A DNA stretch of 64,000 nucleotides from Hymenobacter telluris (GTDB lineage Bacteria; Bacteroidota; Bacteroidia; Cytophagales; Hymenobacteraceae). The DNA is taken from positions 1-64,000 of the forward strand of contig NZ_JAFLQZ010000024.1 of assembly GCF_017313265.1 (NCBI RefSeq), written 5' to 3'. The position numbers and the translations under genes are program-made. The notes under the pieces are model-generated. The model was not told where the DNA came from. It ran no database searches and saw only the letters and a list, made by a program, of their open reading frames with translations. Shown one piece after another: positions 46,672-55,399 of the stretch (its first letter is position 1; every line of letters starts with the position of its first letter).

Positions 46672-48687
46672 TTAGTGTTGATGTAAAAAGGCGAAAGGCT
46701 CGCTCATCTGCTGTACATGTTCTCCAAAGTACTGGGTATAGGCGTTGTGATGCTGGTGCTGGCCCTTTTGCATATAGAGGTACTGCCGTTCAGCACGCGC
46801 TGCGTCTACCTGTGCTTGTTCTCCTCGCGACTTAGTCCAGATTTCCAAATCGAGCAATGGCTTGCGCACGACATACTTGAGAGTCATGGTATCCAAGTCT
46901 AGAATAAGGGTACAGCCGCCGCGAAATTGCATGCGTTGCGTCTCCTCGTCGCCTCCTTCCTCTTTCTTGTCTTGCAGGTTGAAACAGCCGGCCACCTTAT
47001 CATTTCGTAAACAAACGCCGCTACGCTGCACCAAATAGAATACGACATGGTTGATTTGAAGTCCATCAGGGCCCACCCGGCTAACGAGCCGCAGATTCAG
47101 CAATTGGAAAGAGGGACCCGGGCCATAAGAAACCGTGTGCACACCCACCCGTTTGGGGTTGTCAATGAATGCTAGCCCAGTCAGGCTGGCAAATTCGGTA
47201 GAGGCAGCAAAGTGGTAGCCTATGTACTGGTGCAAGCCAGGTGTATCTCCATCAACTCCCGTATCTAACTTTTGAATAAAGTGCCGGGTTATTGCATTTA
47301 TAATAGCCCGGTCGCTCTGGTATTTTATACTTACAGCATACTCCCGCAGCATGCTGTTGAGTTCGGCGAATACTTCCTGAGAAGCTACGGAGCGGGTATA
47401 TTCTTCGCTGGTACCAATAACGGATAATCGCAGGCTCTCGACGCTCAGCGTTTTAATGCCTCGGGGATAAATCCCTCGCCGCCGAAATGCGTCAATGAAA
47501 GCCAGCCGGTAATGATATCGATCATCGCGCACCGAATCTACGTCAGCCGTGATCAACGCTCGCAGGAAATCGCCAAATGTAATATCAAGCGGCGGGCAGT
47601 AGTCTAATGCTCTAATGCACATCGTGAGTACGTGATTTGCTGCCTTAGCCGCTTCGGCAGCCAAGCGATTTACCAAGTCCGGGTGTAATTCCCCCTGGGC
47701 CAAAATGCCACTGCCTCCGGAGGCGATACGCAAGAGATCCGCAATCCGCACCTTGTATATAGATAGGAACGCCTCAAACACAGCGGCTACTAAAATACTG
47801 CCACGTGCATGCGGTTCGGTCTGTTGCCGATATTCATCGCCATTTGGTTCTTTAGGCTGCCACTGTCCTGTGTTAGGATCACGACGGCCAATAGCGTCGC
47901 GTAAGCCACCATAGCCACCTATAGCCGTTCCAAACTGCTGTGCTAGTTCACCCAGTAGGTTTTGGGAGGTCAGATCGCCCCGGGTGCGCGCAATTTGATG
48001 ACGTAGCACTTCCGGAAATGTGAATCGTTGAAATAAGGCTACTATATCAGCAAATGCCTCGTGGAAGGCGAGTACATCAGGATTGGTTGGCTCGCTGTAA
48101 TGCTCATAGATACCATCAAGAATAGCATGCGTCACCTCATGAGCGATAATATCGTGGCTCAGGCAAGTAAACACCAACGAGTCAGGCATGAGTTGGGTAT
48201 CGTCAGCAGGGGTAGAGGAGAAATAACCAAACAGTACGGCCTTCTTCAACGGGCTGTAGTACGCATTAGCGTCGCGCATGGCATGCGGATAAAGACGCAA
48301 TCGAGGGACATACTCTTCGTAATTCGGGCCATCGAGCGTGCGCCGCTGGGCCCACTGAATTTTGCGGCCTAATGCTTGTTCGAAATTTTTGATCGTGGTC
48401 ATCGTCACCGCGTACACCATCTGCTGATGAAACTGCGGGTTGCTCTCGCTCGGCTCCAAACCGTTTTGCGCCAGCAGGTAGCGGTCGTTTAAGTCAACTG
48501 GCAAGTAGAATCGGCGCACGGTCGGATCGTAGTCAATTACTTCTACATACTCTCCAACGGGCCCCGAAGCCACAGGCTCCCATTCGATCTTATAAGTGAG
48601 GTGGTTAATGGCTGCGGTGTCGAGACGCAGTGATAAAGAAGGATCAAAGCTATAAGCTCGCAGTTGGCGGAAATAGGGTGGATTCAC
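46672..48687 (-). CDS. Gluzincin metalloprotease (M4-like), 671 aa
   Basis: Starts at GTG 48687. Zinc motif H183-E-V-T-H187, and the third ligand E210 in FHEAFADIVALF, which matches the M4/thermolysin HExxH...EAxxD spacing. There is no signal peptide, unlike thermolysin-type secreted proteases, so it acts in the cytoplasm or is released by lysis. The C-terminal ~270 residues have no domain I recognise. It lies between the E2-E1-JAB gene (104 bp upstream) and MBL copy 2. A role in processing or effector proteolysis within the island is inference. Confidence 0.75.
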   Translation of the reverse strand: MNPPYFRQLRAYSFDPSLSLRLDTAAINHLTYKIEWEPVASGPVGEYVEVIDYDPTVRRFYLPVDLNDRYLLAQNGLEPSESNPQFHQQMVYAVTMTTIKNFEQALGRKIQWAQRRTLDGPNYEEYVPRLRLYPHAMRDANAYYSPLKKAVLFGYFSSTPADDTQLMPDSLVFTCLSHDIIAHEVTHAILDGIYEHYSEPTNPDVLAFHEAFADIVALFQRFTFPEVLRHQIARTRGDLTSQNLLGELAQQFGTAIGGYGGLRDAIGRRDPNTGQWQPKEPNGDEYRQQTEPHARGSILVAAVFEAFLSIYKVRIADLLRIASGGSGILAQGELHPDLVNRLAAEAAKAANHVLTMCIRALDYCPPLDITFGDFLRALITADVDSVRDDRYHYRLAFIDAFRRRGIYPRGIKTLSVESLRLSVIGTSEEYTRSVASQEVFAELNSMLREYAVSIKYQSDRAIINAITRHFIQKLDTGVDGDTPGLHQYIGYHFAASTEFASLTGLAFIDNPKRVGVHTVSYGPGPSFQLLNLRLVSRVGPDGLQINHVVFYLVQRSGVCLRNDKVAGCFNLQDKKEEGGDEETQRMQFRGGCTLILDLDTMTLKYVVRKPLLDLEIWTKSRGEQAQVDAARAERQYLYMQKGQHQHHNAYTQYFGEHVQQMSEPFAFLHQH

Positions 48688-48791
48688 AGAGCAGTAGCGT
48701 TAAGACCGAGAAACGTATTCAAACATCATTGGAGGGCGCGAAACCAACTAGTTGACAAAGTGCAACAAGCCTAAGCAAGGCTGAGAGCTGG

Positions 48792-51110
48792 CTAGTAGAT
48801 GAATGGTAATAACTCCTGGTGTGTAGCAATAAGCAGGAATACTGGAAGCGGATTGGGTAGCTCTTCAAACTCCTGCTTAAAGCGGCGCACAGTTGCATGG
48901 TCTGTTGCACTCATGGCGCTAGGGCCCAGCGGATGGGTATGCCATTCCCCCACGTACCCTAACTGCCCGCCTGACTGCTCAACTGCCCGACCGATTGCCT
49001 CCGGTAAACCTTCTACGCCCCGGAAAAAACATACAGGTGTAGCCCGGCTATCTGGTGGGGCTAACACCGCGTCCACTACATGAATGACCTTGGTTTTATA
49101 GTTAACCTGCCCGATGAAGACGCCGCCCGTTTCATTGGGGTACGCTTTACGTAGGGCCAGCCGTACTGCCTTAGTTGCCTTAGGACACAGGCGTATCTGC
49201 CAACTCGAATCATTCAGTGCCGTGAGTACCTCACGTTTAGGCACTAGTATCCGCTCGGTATTCAGCACCGGATACCCGTCGAAACAGGTTACCTTACTAA
49301 GAAAAACCTGTCCCTGCGCCGTCCGTTCAGCTCGTTTAGTCTCAGCTTTCAGAACTTGGGCCACGTAGGCGGCATGGGTGCTGATAACTTCATCGGCAAG
49401 AATGGTTGTTTCAGAATTACACCCGACTCCCACTGTGACGAGTGTACTTTCGCCGGTAGATGTGGCCTGCTCGCGTTGTAGCCACGCCGATACGGCCGGT
49501 CTGCGTTTGCCTTGTGCATATAAGGCCACCTGCAAATCGTCTAACCGTGGATTACGCTCGGTGCCTTCCAAGCTTAAAATACCCAGATTGCCTTGGTCGG
49601 AAATAACTGCACGGTTGATGGCGGCATGTGACAAATGGGGCTGGACTACCAGCGACGTAAAGAAAGCCTCAGAAGCCGTAAAATCTAAAATGTACTTTAT
49701 TCCATTTAACTGTTCAGCGCTCTTGCCAATCCAGATAGATTCGCCTGTTTGCGGCAGGCCAAAGGCAACAAGTTCGGGTTCGTGTCGGTACAGGTTCTTG
49801 ATAGTGCTAGCTAGAGCCAAGGCTTTATTGTTTCCCTCCGCCTCGGCGTGCAGTGCGTAGCGAACCAGATTATGCGGTGACACCTTATCCGAGTCCACTA
49901 AGACAAGATTGCCTGCTCCGTTGCGGGCTAGGTGCATGATTATTTTGGAACCCAACGCACCGCAACCCACAGCAAATGTGATGACCGGCAAGAGCGGATA
50001 GCTGCCTGATATGCTGCGAGCTTTGCGCAAAGTTAGCGGCTCGTTATGCGCCTGAAATCGAACCGCAGGGTTAGTAGTGATCTGCCCTTCCTGGATAGCA
50101 GATGAAGGTAAGTCCACAAAAAAATTAACAAACTCAAGGTCCGCCGAGAAACCAATAACAGGCTTAGGTCGACGCAACCCGCAGACAATAGGCAACTCGG
50201 GAAAAAAGTTGTAATGCTCATCGCCCTGCGTAATGAATTGCGTTAGTGCGCCCACATTCAGGCCATACGAAGTGCAGAAGGTCTGAAATTCCTCCCAGCT
50301 TTGCGGCAGATTAACGGAGTAGTGTGCGTAGCTATCGGATGTGCTACTCCACAGTAGATACCCTATGTGGTATTTTTTGACCTTAAAGGTTTTATCAGCC
50401 AGTAACTCCTTGGTTGCCTTAATATAATCTAAAAGCGTAGCATGGTATGTTTCTGGAGTTATTAGCTTCACAAACCGAAAGGCCGGCTTTTCCTCTTCCT
50501 TGGCCATATTCTCAAACAGAACCATGGCAAAGTTCTGGTTAGGCTTCCAGGAGTCTTTAGCTTCAATGATGGCAGCAAATTGATCATACGGGTAAATGAT
50601 AGTACCCGTATATCCCTCTAATCGTAGAGGGTCATACTGACCACTGTCCAGCGTTAAATTTCCTACGGCCGCATCGCGGAGCCAGTTACCAGTACGTGTA
50701 ACAACATCGCGCAGTCGCTTATTGGCATACCATTCTTTAATGCTGCCACGCACTAGACAAAAAGCGGGTGGCAGCCCAAGTTGGGCAATGTAGAGGTGAG
50801 CCAGCCGATCTTTGGGAAAATCCAACCGGTCCGTGTATACTGTTGGTGGTAGAGTCGGATATTGGGCTAGCGAGAAAGCTATAAAAACTGGTTCTATAGC
50901 TCGAATATCGAGGTCTTCATAGTTGCCCAGCGGCGGCAACTCAACCTCTACATCTAGTGGTAGCACTACCTGAGTGTCGGACCACACCAGCAGAGGCAAT
51001 GGCGCCCCGCCCAAAAATTGTTGAAGGTCAGTTAGCGAATCCTGCAGTGCAGGATTCGCTAACTGACCTTCGTAAGAACTTAATGAGGAGCTAAACTTAG
51101 CGAGCGCCAT
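48792..51110 (-). CDS. E2-E1-JAB triple fusion (ubiquitin-like conjugation/deconjugation enzyme)
   Basis: A 772-aa protein from ATG 51110 (MALAKFSSSLSSYEGQL), overlapping the stop of the upstream MBL gene by 14 bp. Residues ~60-170 are E2/UBC-like: YPTLPPTVY, then LAHLYIA, then the candidate catalytic Cys118 in FCLVRGSIKEWY. Residues ~370-600 are a ThiF/E1 domain with the nucleotide loop VGCGALGSK and LVDSDKVSPHNLVRY, and a candidate Cys in GVGCNSETTILADEV. Residues ~645-772 are a JAB/MPN protease with an intact JAMM motif, EWHTHPLGPSAMSATD, and an upstream Glu. Bacterial E1, E2 and JAB activities normally attach and remove a Ub-like modifier. No separate Ub-like gene is seen here. Confidence 0.85.
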   Translation of the reverse strand: MALAKFSSSLSSYEGQLANPALQDSLTDLQQFLGGAPLPLLVWSDTQVVLPLDVEVELPPLGNYEDLDIRAIEPVFIAFSLAQYPTLPPTVYTDRLDFPKDRLAHLYIAQLGLPPAFCLVRGSIKEWYANKRLRDVVTRTGNWLRDAAVGNLTLDSGQYDPLRLEGYTGTIIYPYDQFAAIIEAKDSWKPNQNFAMVLFENMAKEEEKPAFRFVKLITPETYHATLLDYIKATKELLADKTFKVKKYHIGYLLWSSTSDSYAHYSVNLPQSWEEFQTFCTSYGLNVGALTQFITQGDEHYNFFPELPIVCGLRRPKPVIGFSADLEFVNFFVDLPSSAIQEGQITTNPAVRFQAHNEPLTLRKARSISGSYPLLPVITFAVGCGALGSKIIMHLARNGAGNLVLVDSDKVSPHNLVRYALHAEAEGNNKALALASTIKNLYRHEPELVAFGLPQTGESIWIGKSAEQLNGIKYILDFTASEAFFTSLVVQPHLSHAAINRAVISDQGNLGILSLEGTERNPRLDDLQVALYAQGKRRPAVSAWLQREQATSTGESTLVTVGVGCNSETTILADEVISTHAAYVAQVLKAETKRAERTAQGQVFLSKVTCFDGYPVLNTERILVPKREVLTALNDSSWQIRLCPKATKAVRLALRKAYPNETGGVFIGQVNYKTKVIHVVDAVLAPPDSRATPVCFFRGVEGLPEAIGRAVEQSGGQLGYVGEWHTHPLGPSAMSATDHATVRRFKQEFEELPNPLPVFLLIATHQELLPFIY

Positions 51111-52272
51111 AACCTGAAACCTTGTTGATGGCTCCCAAACCGGCCGCTCCAGCTCCGATGGCACTGCCTTCCGTTATTTTGGGCGGCACTGGCCCCTGTG
51201 CTGTCACCTCAAAGACAATGGGCTGGGGGGTCTTCTTTTTTACAATGTGCGTTTCAGTGTTCAGAAATTTGACGCTGCCTACCTTATTTACATACTGCTT
51301 CTTGGCTTGGTGGTGAGGTGGATTGTCGTCATTATCAAGGATAGCTTTACTAGAAGCAATAACCTTTGCATTCAGACGCTTGTAATCTAGAATGGCCAGA
51401 GAGCTATCTTTTGGAGTTGGATTGTCCTTTTGTGGGCAGTCGTTGAAGTACGTCCAAGAACAGTGATGAGGAGCTAAAAATAGGTCCCAATTCAGTGCTT
51501 GCTGGTTGATATGATTGTTGCTCTGCTCCGTTTTGGTTTGGATGATACACCAAGAGTAATGGTCCGCATCTCCGCCAAACATTGCTAGGCACGAGAAGTT
51601 CGTGTCAGCGGGTGACTGCTTGAAGCGAGCCTGAAAGACGATGCTGGCGGAGTTCTTAGTCTTTTCCTCATCATACAGTTGCTCCTTAAAGGGAGCATGC
51701 AGGAAAACCGAAAAAAGGGTTTGCTCTTTTTGGTTGAAGCTTGTGATGATGTTTCCTGGGATCTTACGCAGATGATTCAGCTTCTGGAAGCTATCATTGC
51801 CGTCATACCCGATAATCAAGATGCGGTTGCCTGGCTTATTGCTATTAGGGTCGCCTTTGAGGTGAAGAGCCACGCGTCGCATTACTTCCTGCTGCACATT
51901 GTCCTCTTCGTCGTTACTATGAATTTCCTGGATCATGGGCGAAAACCATATTTCATCCATGATAATCTCCTGGGCTTCTAGATTGGTCTTATCGTACTTT
52001 AGCGGATCGCCTTGGTAGAAGTTTTTCGTATAGCCGAGGCAATGATCTTTATCGCCGTGAGTCAGCACGAACACGTCCACGAACGGCTTACTCTCACGAC
52101 GCTGAATAGATTGCAGCAGATCGGCTTTTACGTCAAACTGGGTTTCGTCGCTGTCACCCTTTGAGGACTCGCGGATGTTACAATCCACCATGATGGTGGT
52201 GTTGTCGGTTAAGGTGAGCAACGAGCAGTCTCCGTTGCAAACCGGATAATACTTAATGGTGGCAGTAGCCAT
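51097..52272 (-). CDS. MBL-fold metallohydrolase with Gly-rich C-terminal tail, island copy 3
   Basis: A 391-aa protein from ATG 52272. Metal motif T-H72-G-D-K-D-H77 (one usual His replaced by Gly), D30 (IMVDCN), MFGGDADHYSW near 240, and LAPHHCSWTYF near 273. After the MBL domain comes a linker (VPPKITEGSA) and a small-residue tail, IGAGAAGLGAINKVSGYGAR, ending the protein. The tail resembles neither a membrane helix nor a known domain, and a flexible exposed terminus is expected. The overlap with the E2-E1-JAB start implies the two are made together, so the tail is a candidate conjugation or JAB-cleavage site (inference). Confidence 0.8.
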   Translation of the reverse strand: MATATIKYYPVCNGDCSLLTLTDNTTIMVDCNIRESSKGDSDETQFDVKADLLQSIQRRESKPFVDVFVLTHGDKDHCLGYTKNFYQGDPLKYDKTNLEAQEIIMDEIWFSPMIQEIHSNDEEDNVQQEVMRRVALHLKGDPNSNKPGNRILIIGYDGNDSFQKLNHLRKIPGNIITSFNQKEQTLFSVFLHAPFKEQLYDEEKTKNSASIVFQARFKQSPADTNFSCLAMFGGDADHYSWCIIQTKTEQSNNHINQQALNWDLFLAPHHCSWTYFNDCPQKDNPTPKDSSLAILDYKRLNAKVIASSKAILDNDDNPPHHQAKKQYVNKVGSVKFLNTETHIVKKKTPQPIVFEVTAQGPVPPKITEGSAIGAGAAGLGAINKVSGYGAR

Positions 52273-52493
52273 GTACAAAATACCGGAAGTGACTATCCCA
52301 AGTGAAGTGCCAGCACTCGGCTACCAAGAGGTATACCGAAATGCGCCAAACGACTCAAGGCTATGGCCCGAGGAAATAATAACCTACAAGGGTAGTCGGT
52401 GGAAAGTGTCCAATCAGTGGACACGCTGAGCCAATCCACGGTACAACAAGAAGCAATGATAATGCGTAAATTGATAAACGCAATCTATCTTTG

Positions 52494-52641
52494 CGGTCAT
52501 AATTACCGTGCGCCGCGCCTTCAGCTGGCTAGGCCGTTAACACGTGTAGAAGAAAGCAACAAACGATTGGACCCCGTAATTGCTTTCTCTGTTGTTAGTA
52601 ATGGAGCCAGTCGCCGCGTCTGATGGCGGCTGGTTTTTTTA
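52494..52641 (+). ncRNA. Candidate structured small RNA
   Basis: A Bacteroidota -7-like box TATCTTTG at 52486-52493 precedes a ~148-base stretch with no ORF. The stretch has an internal 9-bp stem (AGAAAGCAA 52551-52559 with TTGCTTTCT 52580-52588) and ends in a G+C-rich hairpin plus T-run at 52605-52640. Promoter box, internal structure and terminator together suggest an independent transcript. The -33 TTG (52471) is closer to the -7 box than usual. A leader of a lost gene is the alternative. Confidence 0.4.
52605..52640 (+). terminator. Rho-independent terminator
   Basis: GAGCCAGTCGCC, then a loop, then GGCGGCTGG, followed by seven T (TTTTTTT). A strong intrinsic terminator on the plus strand with no plus-strand gene directly upstream. 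Confidence 0.7.
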
Positions 52642-52855
52642 TGGTGGAAGCATCAATGACAAGTGAAATGAGATAAATGCTGAAGAATTAGTTGGCCCTT
52701 GTAAGCAACTTACATGAGCTTAACTAGTCTATCATTTAGCAAATATACTAAGTTCAATCTTGCTTAGTTGCCTCTATAGGGTAGACAAAACAAATATTAC
52801 TTACATGTTTGTAAACAAAACCCTCGTTAAAACAGCGTTCAATTCAGCTTACACA

Positions 52856-52884
52856 TTGACTAAAAGCATCTTAGCTATATCTTG
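52856..52884 (+). promoter_or_regulatory. Putative promoter of the XRE-ImmA gene
   Basis: TTG (52856-52858), 19 bases, then TATCTTG (52878-52884), close to the Bacteroidota TTG-N19-TAnnTTTG consensus. It would place the transcript start about 10-15 bases before ATG 52903. Confidence 0.4.
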
Positions 52885-52902
52885 TTTAATGAGGTATTCA
52901 GC

Positions 52903-54015
52903 ATGACAGCCTTTGCAGAAAATTTACGGGCAGCCCGCACGATGAAAGGGTGGAGCCTACAAGAACTGGCTGACCAAATTGGGAGTGTTAGCAGACAGGC
53001 ACTCCATAAGTACGAACAAGGTTTAATGGAACCGGAAGGTGAGATACTGTCACTGCTCACCAAAGTCCTTGGGGTAGAACCAGGCTATTTTTTCCGGTCT
53101 AAGCGTGTGAGTCTTGGTCAAGTCGACTTTCGAAAGAAGGTTAAGCTCAGTGCGAAGGAAGCCGCCAGTATTAAAGAACACATCCGTGACTACGTCGAGC
53201 GTTACCTAGAAGTCGAAGAATTGCTTCGTATCTCACACCATTTTCAGGCTCCTTTTGGCTGGTGTTCGCAAACTAACTCACCTAAGCGCTGGCCTGTCAC
53301 TACTGCGGATGATGTGGAGCAGGCAGTAGTACACATCCAAGAGGCATGGGAGCTAGGAATGAACCCCATAACAAGCATTATAGATACGCTAGAAGATAAA
53401 GGTGTATGCGTATTTAGCGTACCCACGTCGTCTGCTTTCAATGGCCTAGCCACTTTTCCGAATGGTTTGCCAGTAGTAGTATTGAATGAACATGATACCC
53501 CAGAACGTCGCCGGTTTACGGCCTTGCACGAACTCGGACATCTTGTCTTATCCTTTGAGGGGCTGGAACCTAAGCTAATAGAGACATTTTGCCACCGTTT
53601 CGCTAGTGCTTTATTATTACCTAGAAAGGTAACTACGTGGAAATTCGGCGCAACTCGCACCCGAATATCGCATTATGAGTTGAAAGCAGTTAAAGAGCAG
53701 TATGGGATCTCTGTGCAGGCTATAATGCGCCGCTTATCGGACTTGGAGATCATTACAGCTGGTCACTATAAATATTTCTGCATTAGAATGGCGAAGAATA
53801 AGTTAGAGACGGGTTATGGAAGTTATGCTGGTGAGGCTGCTCGACCACAACGTTTCCGGCAACTGGTACATCGCCTCATCGCAGAAGACGTTGTGTCAGT
53901 TAGTAAAGCAGCAGCGCTGGTTGGCACGAGTTTGAGTGCTTTTCGCAATGAATATTTATCAATTGAAGAATGCGATACGACCAATTTGCCATCCAAGACG
54001 CCGAGTTATTCATAG
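52903..54015 (+). CDS. XRE HTH - ImmA/IrrE metallopeptidase fusion
   Basis: A 370-aa protein from ATG 52903 (MTAFAENLRAARTMKGWSLQ); a TTG 21 bp upstream is less likely. Residues 5-60 form an XRE helix-turn-helix (LQELADQIGSVSRQALHKYE). ImmA-type zinc peptidase H209-E-L-G-H213, followed by the helix ETFCHRFASALLLP. The C-terminus has a second HTH-like region (about 320-350). Such fusions regulate toxin partners or mobile elements by cleaving a repressor or themselves acting as antitoxin. It overlaps the next gene by 46 bp, typical of a two-gene TA-like module. Confidence 0.85.
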   Translation: MTAFAENLRAARTMKGWSLQELADQIGSVSRQALHKYEQGLMEPEGEILSLLTKVLGVEPGYFFRSKRVSLGQVDFRKKVKLSAKEAASIKEHIRDYVERYLEVEELLRISHHFQAPFGWCSQTNSPKRWPVTTADDVEQAVVHIQEAWELGMNPITSIIDTLEDKGVCVFSVPTSSAFNGLATFPNGLPVVVLNEHDTPERRRFTALHELGHLVLSFEGLEPKLIETFCHRFASALLLPRKVTTWKFGATRTRISHYELKAVKEQYGISVQAIMRRLSDLEIITAGHYKYFCIRMAKNKLETGYGSYAGEAARPQRFRQLVHRLIAEDVVSVSKAAALVGTSLSAFRNEYLSIEECDTTNLPSKTPSYS

Positions 54016-54494
54016 AATTGGAGGCGGCTGATTTACTCGACCCAGTGTTCCAATTGCCATTTACTTATTCTACTACCTGCCTGCTATGGGAAGGGTTAGA
54101 TGGGCCGTCTCAGTGTGCAATAGAGCCATATCGTGTTGCCGGTCGCTTAGAAATAGTTCAACTCAGTCATCAAGACCAACTTCGAGCAGCAGTATTAGAG
54201 GCGCAGGCTGATGGTTTAACCCTGGCGGAATGCTCAGTGTACCAGTTAGCTCATGCTAATAACTGGCCCATGTTAGCACTCTGCAATAGTTTATGTCGCC
54301 GCTGTTACGTACCACCAGTGCAACTTTATAATATGTCTTGGTTAGTCAAGCAACTTGTTGCAAGACGCCATATGACACGCCCCGAAGCTATTTCAGCGTC
54401 TAGGCGGCTTAGCCAACTCAATCCGCGCTTGCGAGTACAATATAATCAACTGGAGGTGGAGCTAAAAAGTCCCTTGATAGCTCCAGTAGCATAA
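53970..54494 (+). CDS. PIN-like protein partnered with XRE-ImmA
   Basis: A 174-aa protein from ATG 53970, overlapping the XRE-ImmA gene by 46 bp in another frame. Acidic positions resemble the PIN nuclease order: an early Asp/Glu strand (IQDAELFIELE), Glu and Asp in the central part (ADGLTLAECSVYQLAHANNW), then a variable ALCNSLCRRC strand where PIN proteins have D-x-x-L. NMSWLVKQLV resembles the final helix of DUF3368-like proteins. Likely the toxin or effector half of the pair. The catalytic set is incomplete by eye, so PIN membership is tentative. Confidence 0.55.
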   Translation: MRYDQFAIQDAELFIELEAADLLDPVFQLPFTYSTTCLLWEGLDGPSQCAIEPYRVAGRLEIVQLSHQDQLRAAVLEAQADGLTLAECSVYQLAHANNWPMLALCNSLCRRCYVPPVQLYNMSWLVKQLVARRHMTRPEAISASRRLSQLNPRLRVQYNQLEVELKSPLIAPVA

Positions 54495-54634
54495 CTTTAT
54501 TAAATAAAGTAATTCAAACTACGTCAGTTCTACCATTAGGAGCTATGCCATCCTCCATTTGAATTAGTAGTGAGTTTAGTGACATTTCTAAGATAATCGC
54601 ACAAACAAGGTCATGGCAATAGGTAGCCACAATA

Positions 54635-55399
54635 CTATTTTTGAAGAGCTTTCTGTCTAAAATACTTATCCACCCAAGCTGGGAGAATATCCGTCTTGAA
54701 TGTAACCTTACGACCTTCTTCTATTTCAGCTATTAGCTGTGGGGCCACAGACGAGTTGTCAAAGATAAAAGCTCTGTTGACCAAACGCACTGCGTCGAAT
54801 AGTAAGTCTAATGAGCGGCTGTAACGGGAAATTATTTTGTCGCGAGCCACATCATGCCCCTTTTTCTGAACCCGGGCTCGAACACGACCTACATTTATCT
54901 CAGGGTCTTCAGTAGCAACAAAATACAGATAGGTACGGAAACCAGCAGCTTGCGCATCTCGCAAAAAGTCCACTTTCGAAGAGTGGGACATTACCGTTTC
55001 AAAGGTGAAGGTCTGCTGCGTATTCAACAAGGCGTGACGCAGGAAATCAGCAACTCGAGCCGCTAAGTATGAATCAACTTTAGCACGGCTGAAGAGCAGC
55101 ACGTTTTGTTCAATGCGCAAGTGACGTGTTTCGCGTTGACCAGGCTTTATAGCTGCTTGCTTATCTTCTGTATACCAAAAAGCTTCCAGATCTGCTTGCG
55201 TAAGCTGTAGGCTCCAGTCATGAAGATTTAGCAATCGTAGATTGCGGTGCCGAAACTGAGCTTTAAGACGAGCCTCAATCTCATCCGCATTAACGAGAAC
55301 ACCAAGGTTGACTTCCTCTTGTAGAGAAGGTACTAAAAAAGACTTGCCGGACCCATTGGGTCCGGCAAGCATGCGAAGCCGTGGAATATGTTCAATCAA
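54635..55399 (-). CDS. Zeta-toxin-like P-loop kinase
   Basis: A 254-aa protein with Walker A LAGPNGSGKS (residues 11-20), VNADEIEARL (Asp near 39, as in zeta toxins), FTFETVMSHSSKVDFLRDAQ (the ETV/S block after the central insertion), and YLYFVATEDPEINVGRVRAR with the basic lid KGHDVARDKIISRYSRSL. These match the zeta/UDP-GlcNAc kinase family, which blocks peptidoglycan precursors. A DNWL-type insertion at about 55-115 makes it longer than the core. It overlaps its upstream partner by 8 bp. Confidence 0.85.
   Translation of the reverse strand: MIEHIPRLRMLAGPNGSGKSFLVPSLQEEVNLGVLVNADEIEARLKAQFRHRNLRLLNLHDWSLQLTQADLEAFWYTEDKQAAIKPGQRETRHLRIEQNVLLFSRAKVDSYLAARVADFLRHALLNTQQTFTFETVMSHSSKVDFLRDAQAAGFRTYLYFVATEDPEINVGRVRARVQKKGHDVARDKIISRYSRSLDLLFDAVRLVNRAFIFDNSSVAPQLIAEIEEGRKVTFKTDILPAWVDKYFRQKALQK

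Larger units (their letters stand above)
52273..52902. promoter_or_regulatory. 630-bp divergent region with a probable ncRNA
   Basis: Between the MBL/E2-E1-JAB operon (minus) and the XRE-ImmA gene (plus). It contains the ncRNA candidate at 52494-52641 described separately and an AT-rich promoter region for the XRE gene. No ORF with coding character. Confidence 0.5.

Noticed and set aside
51679-51981. 100-aa plus-strand ORF antisense to MBL copy 3
   Set aside because: The minus-strand MBL gene has intact metal motifs; this is a shadow frame.
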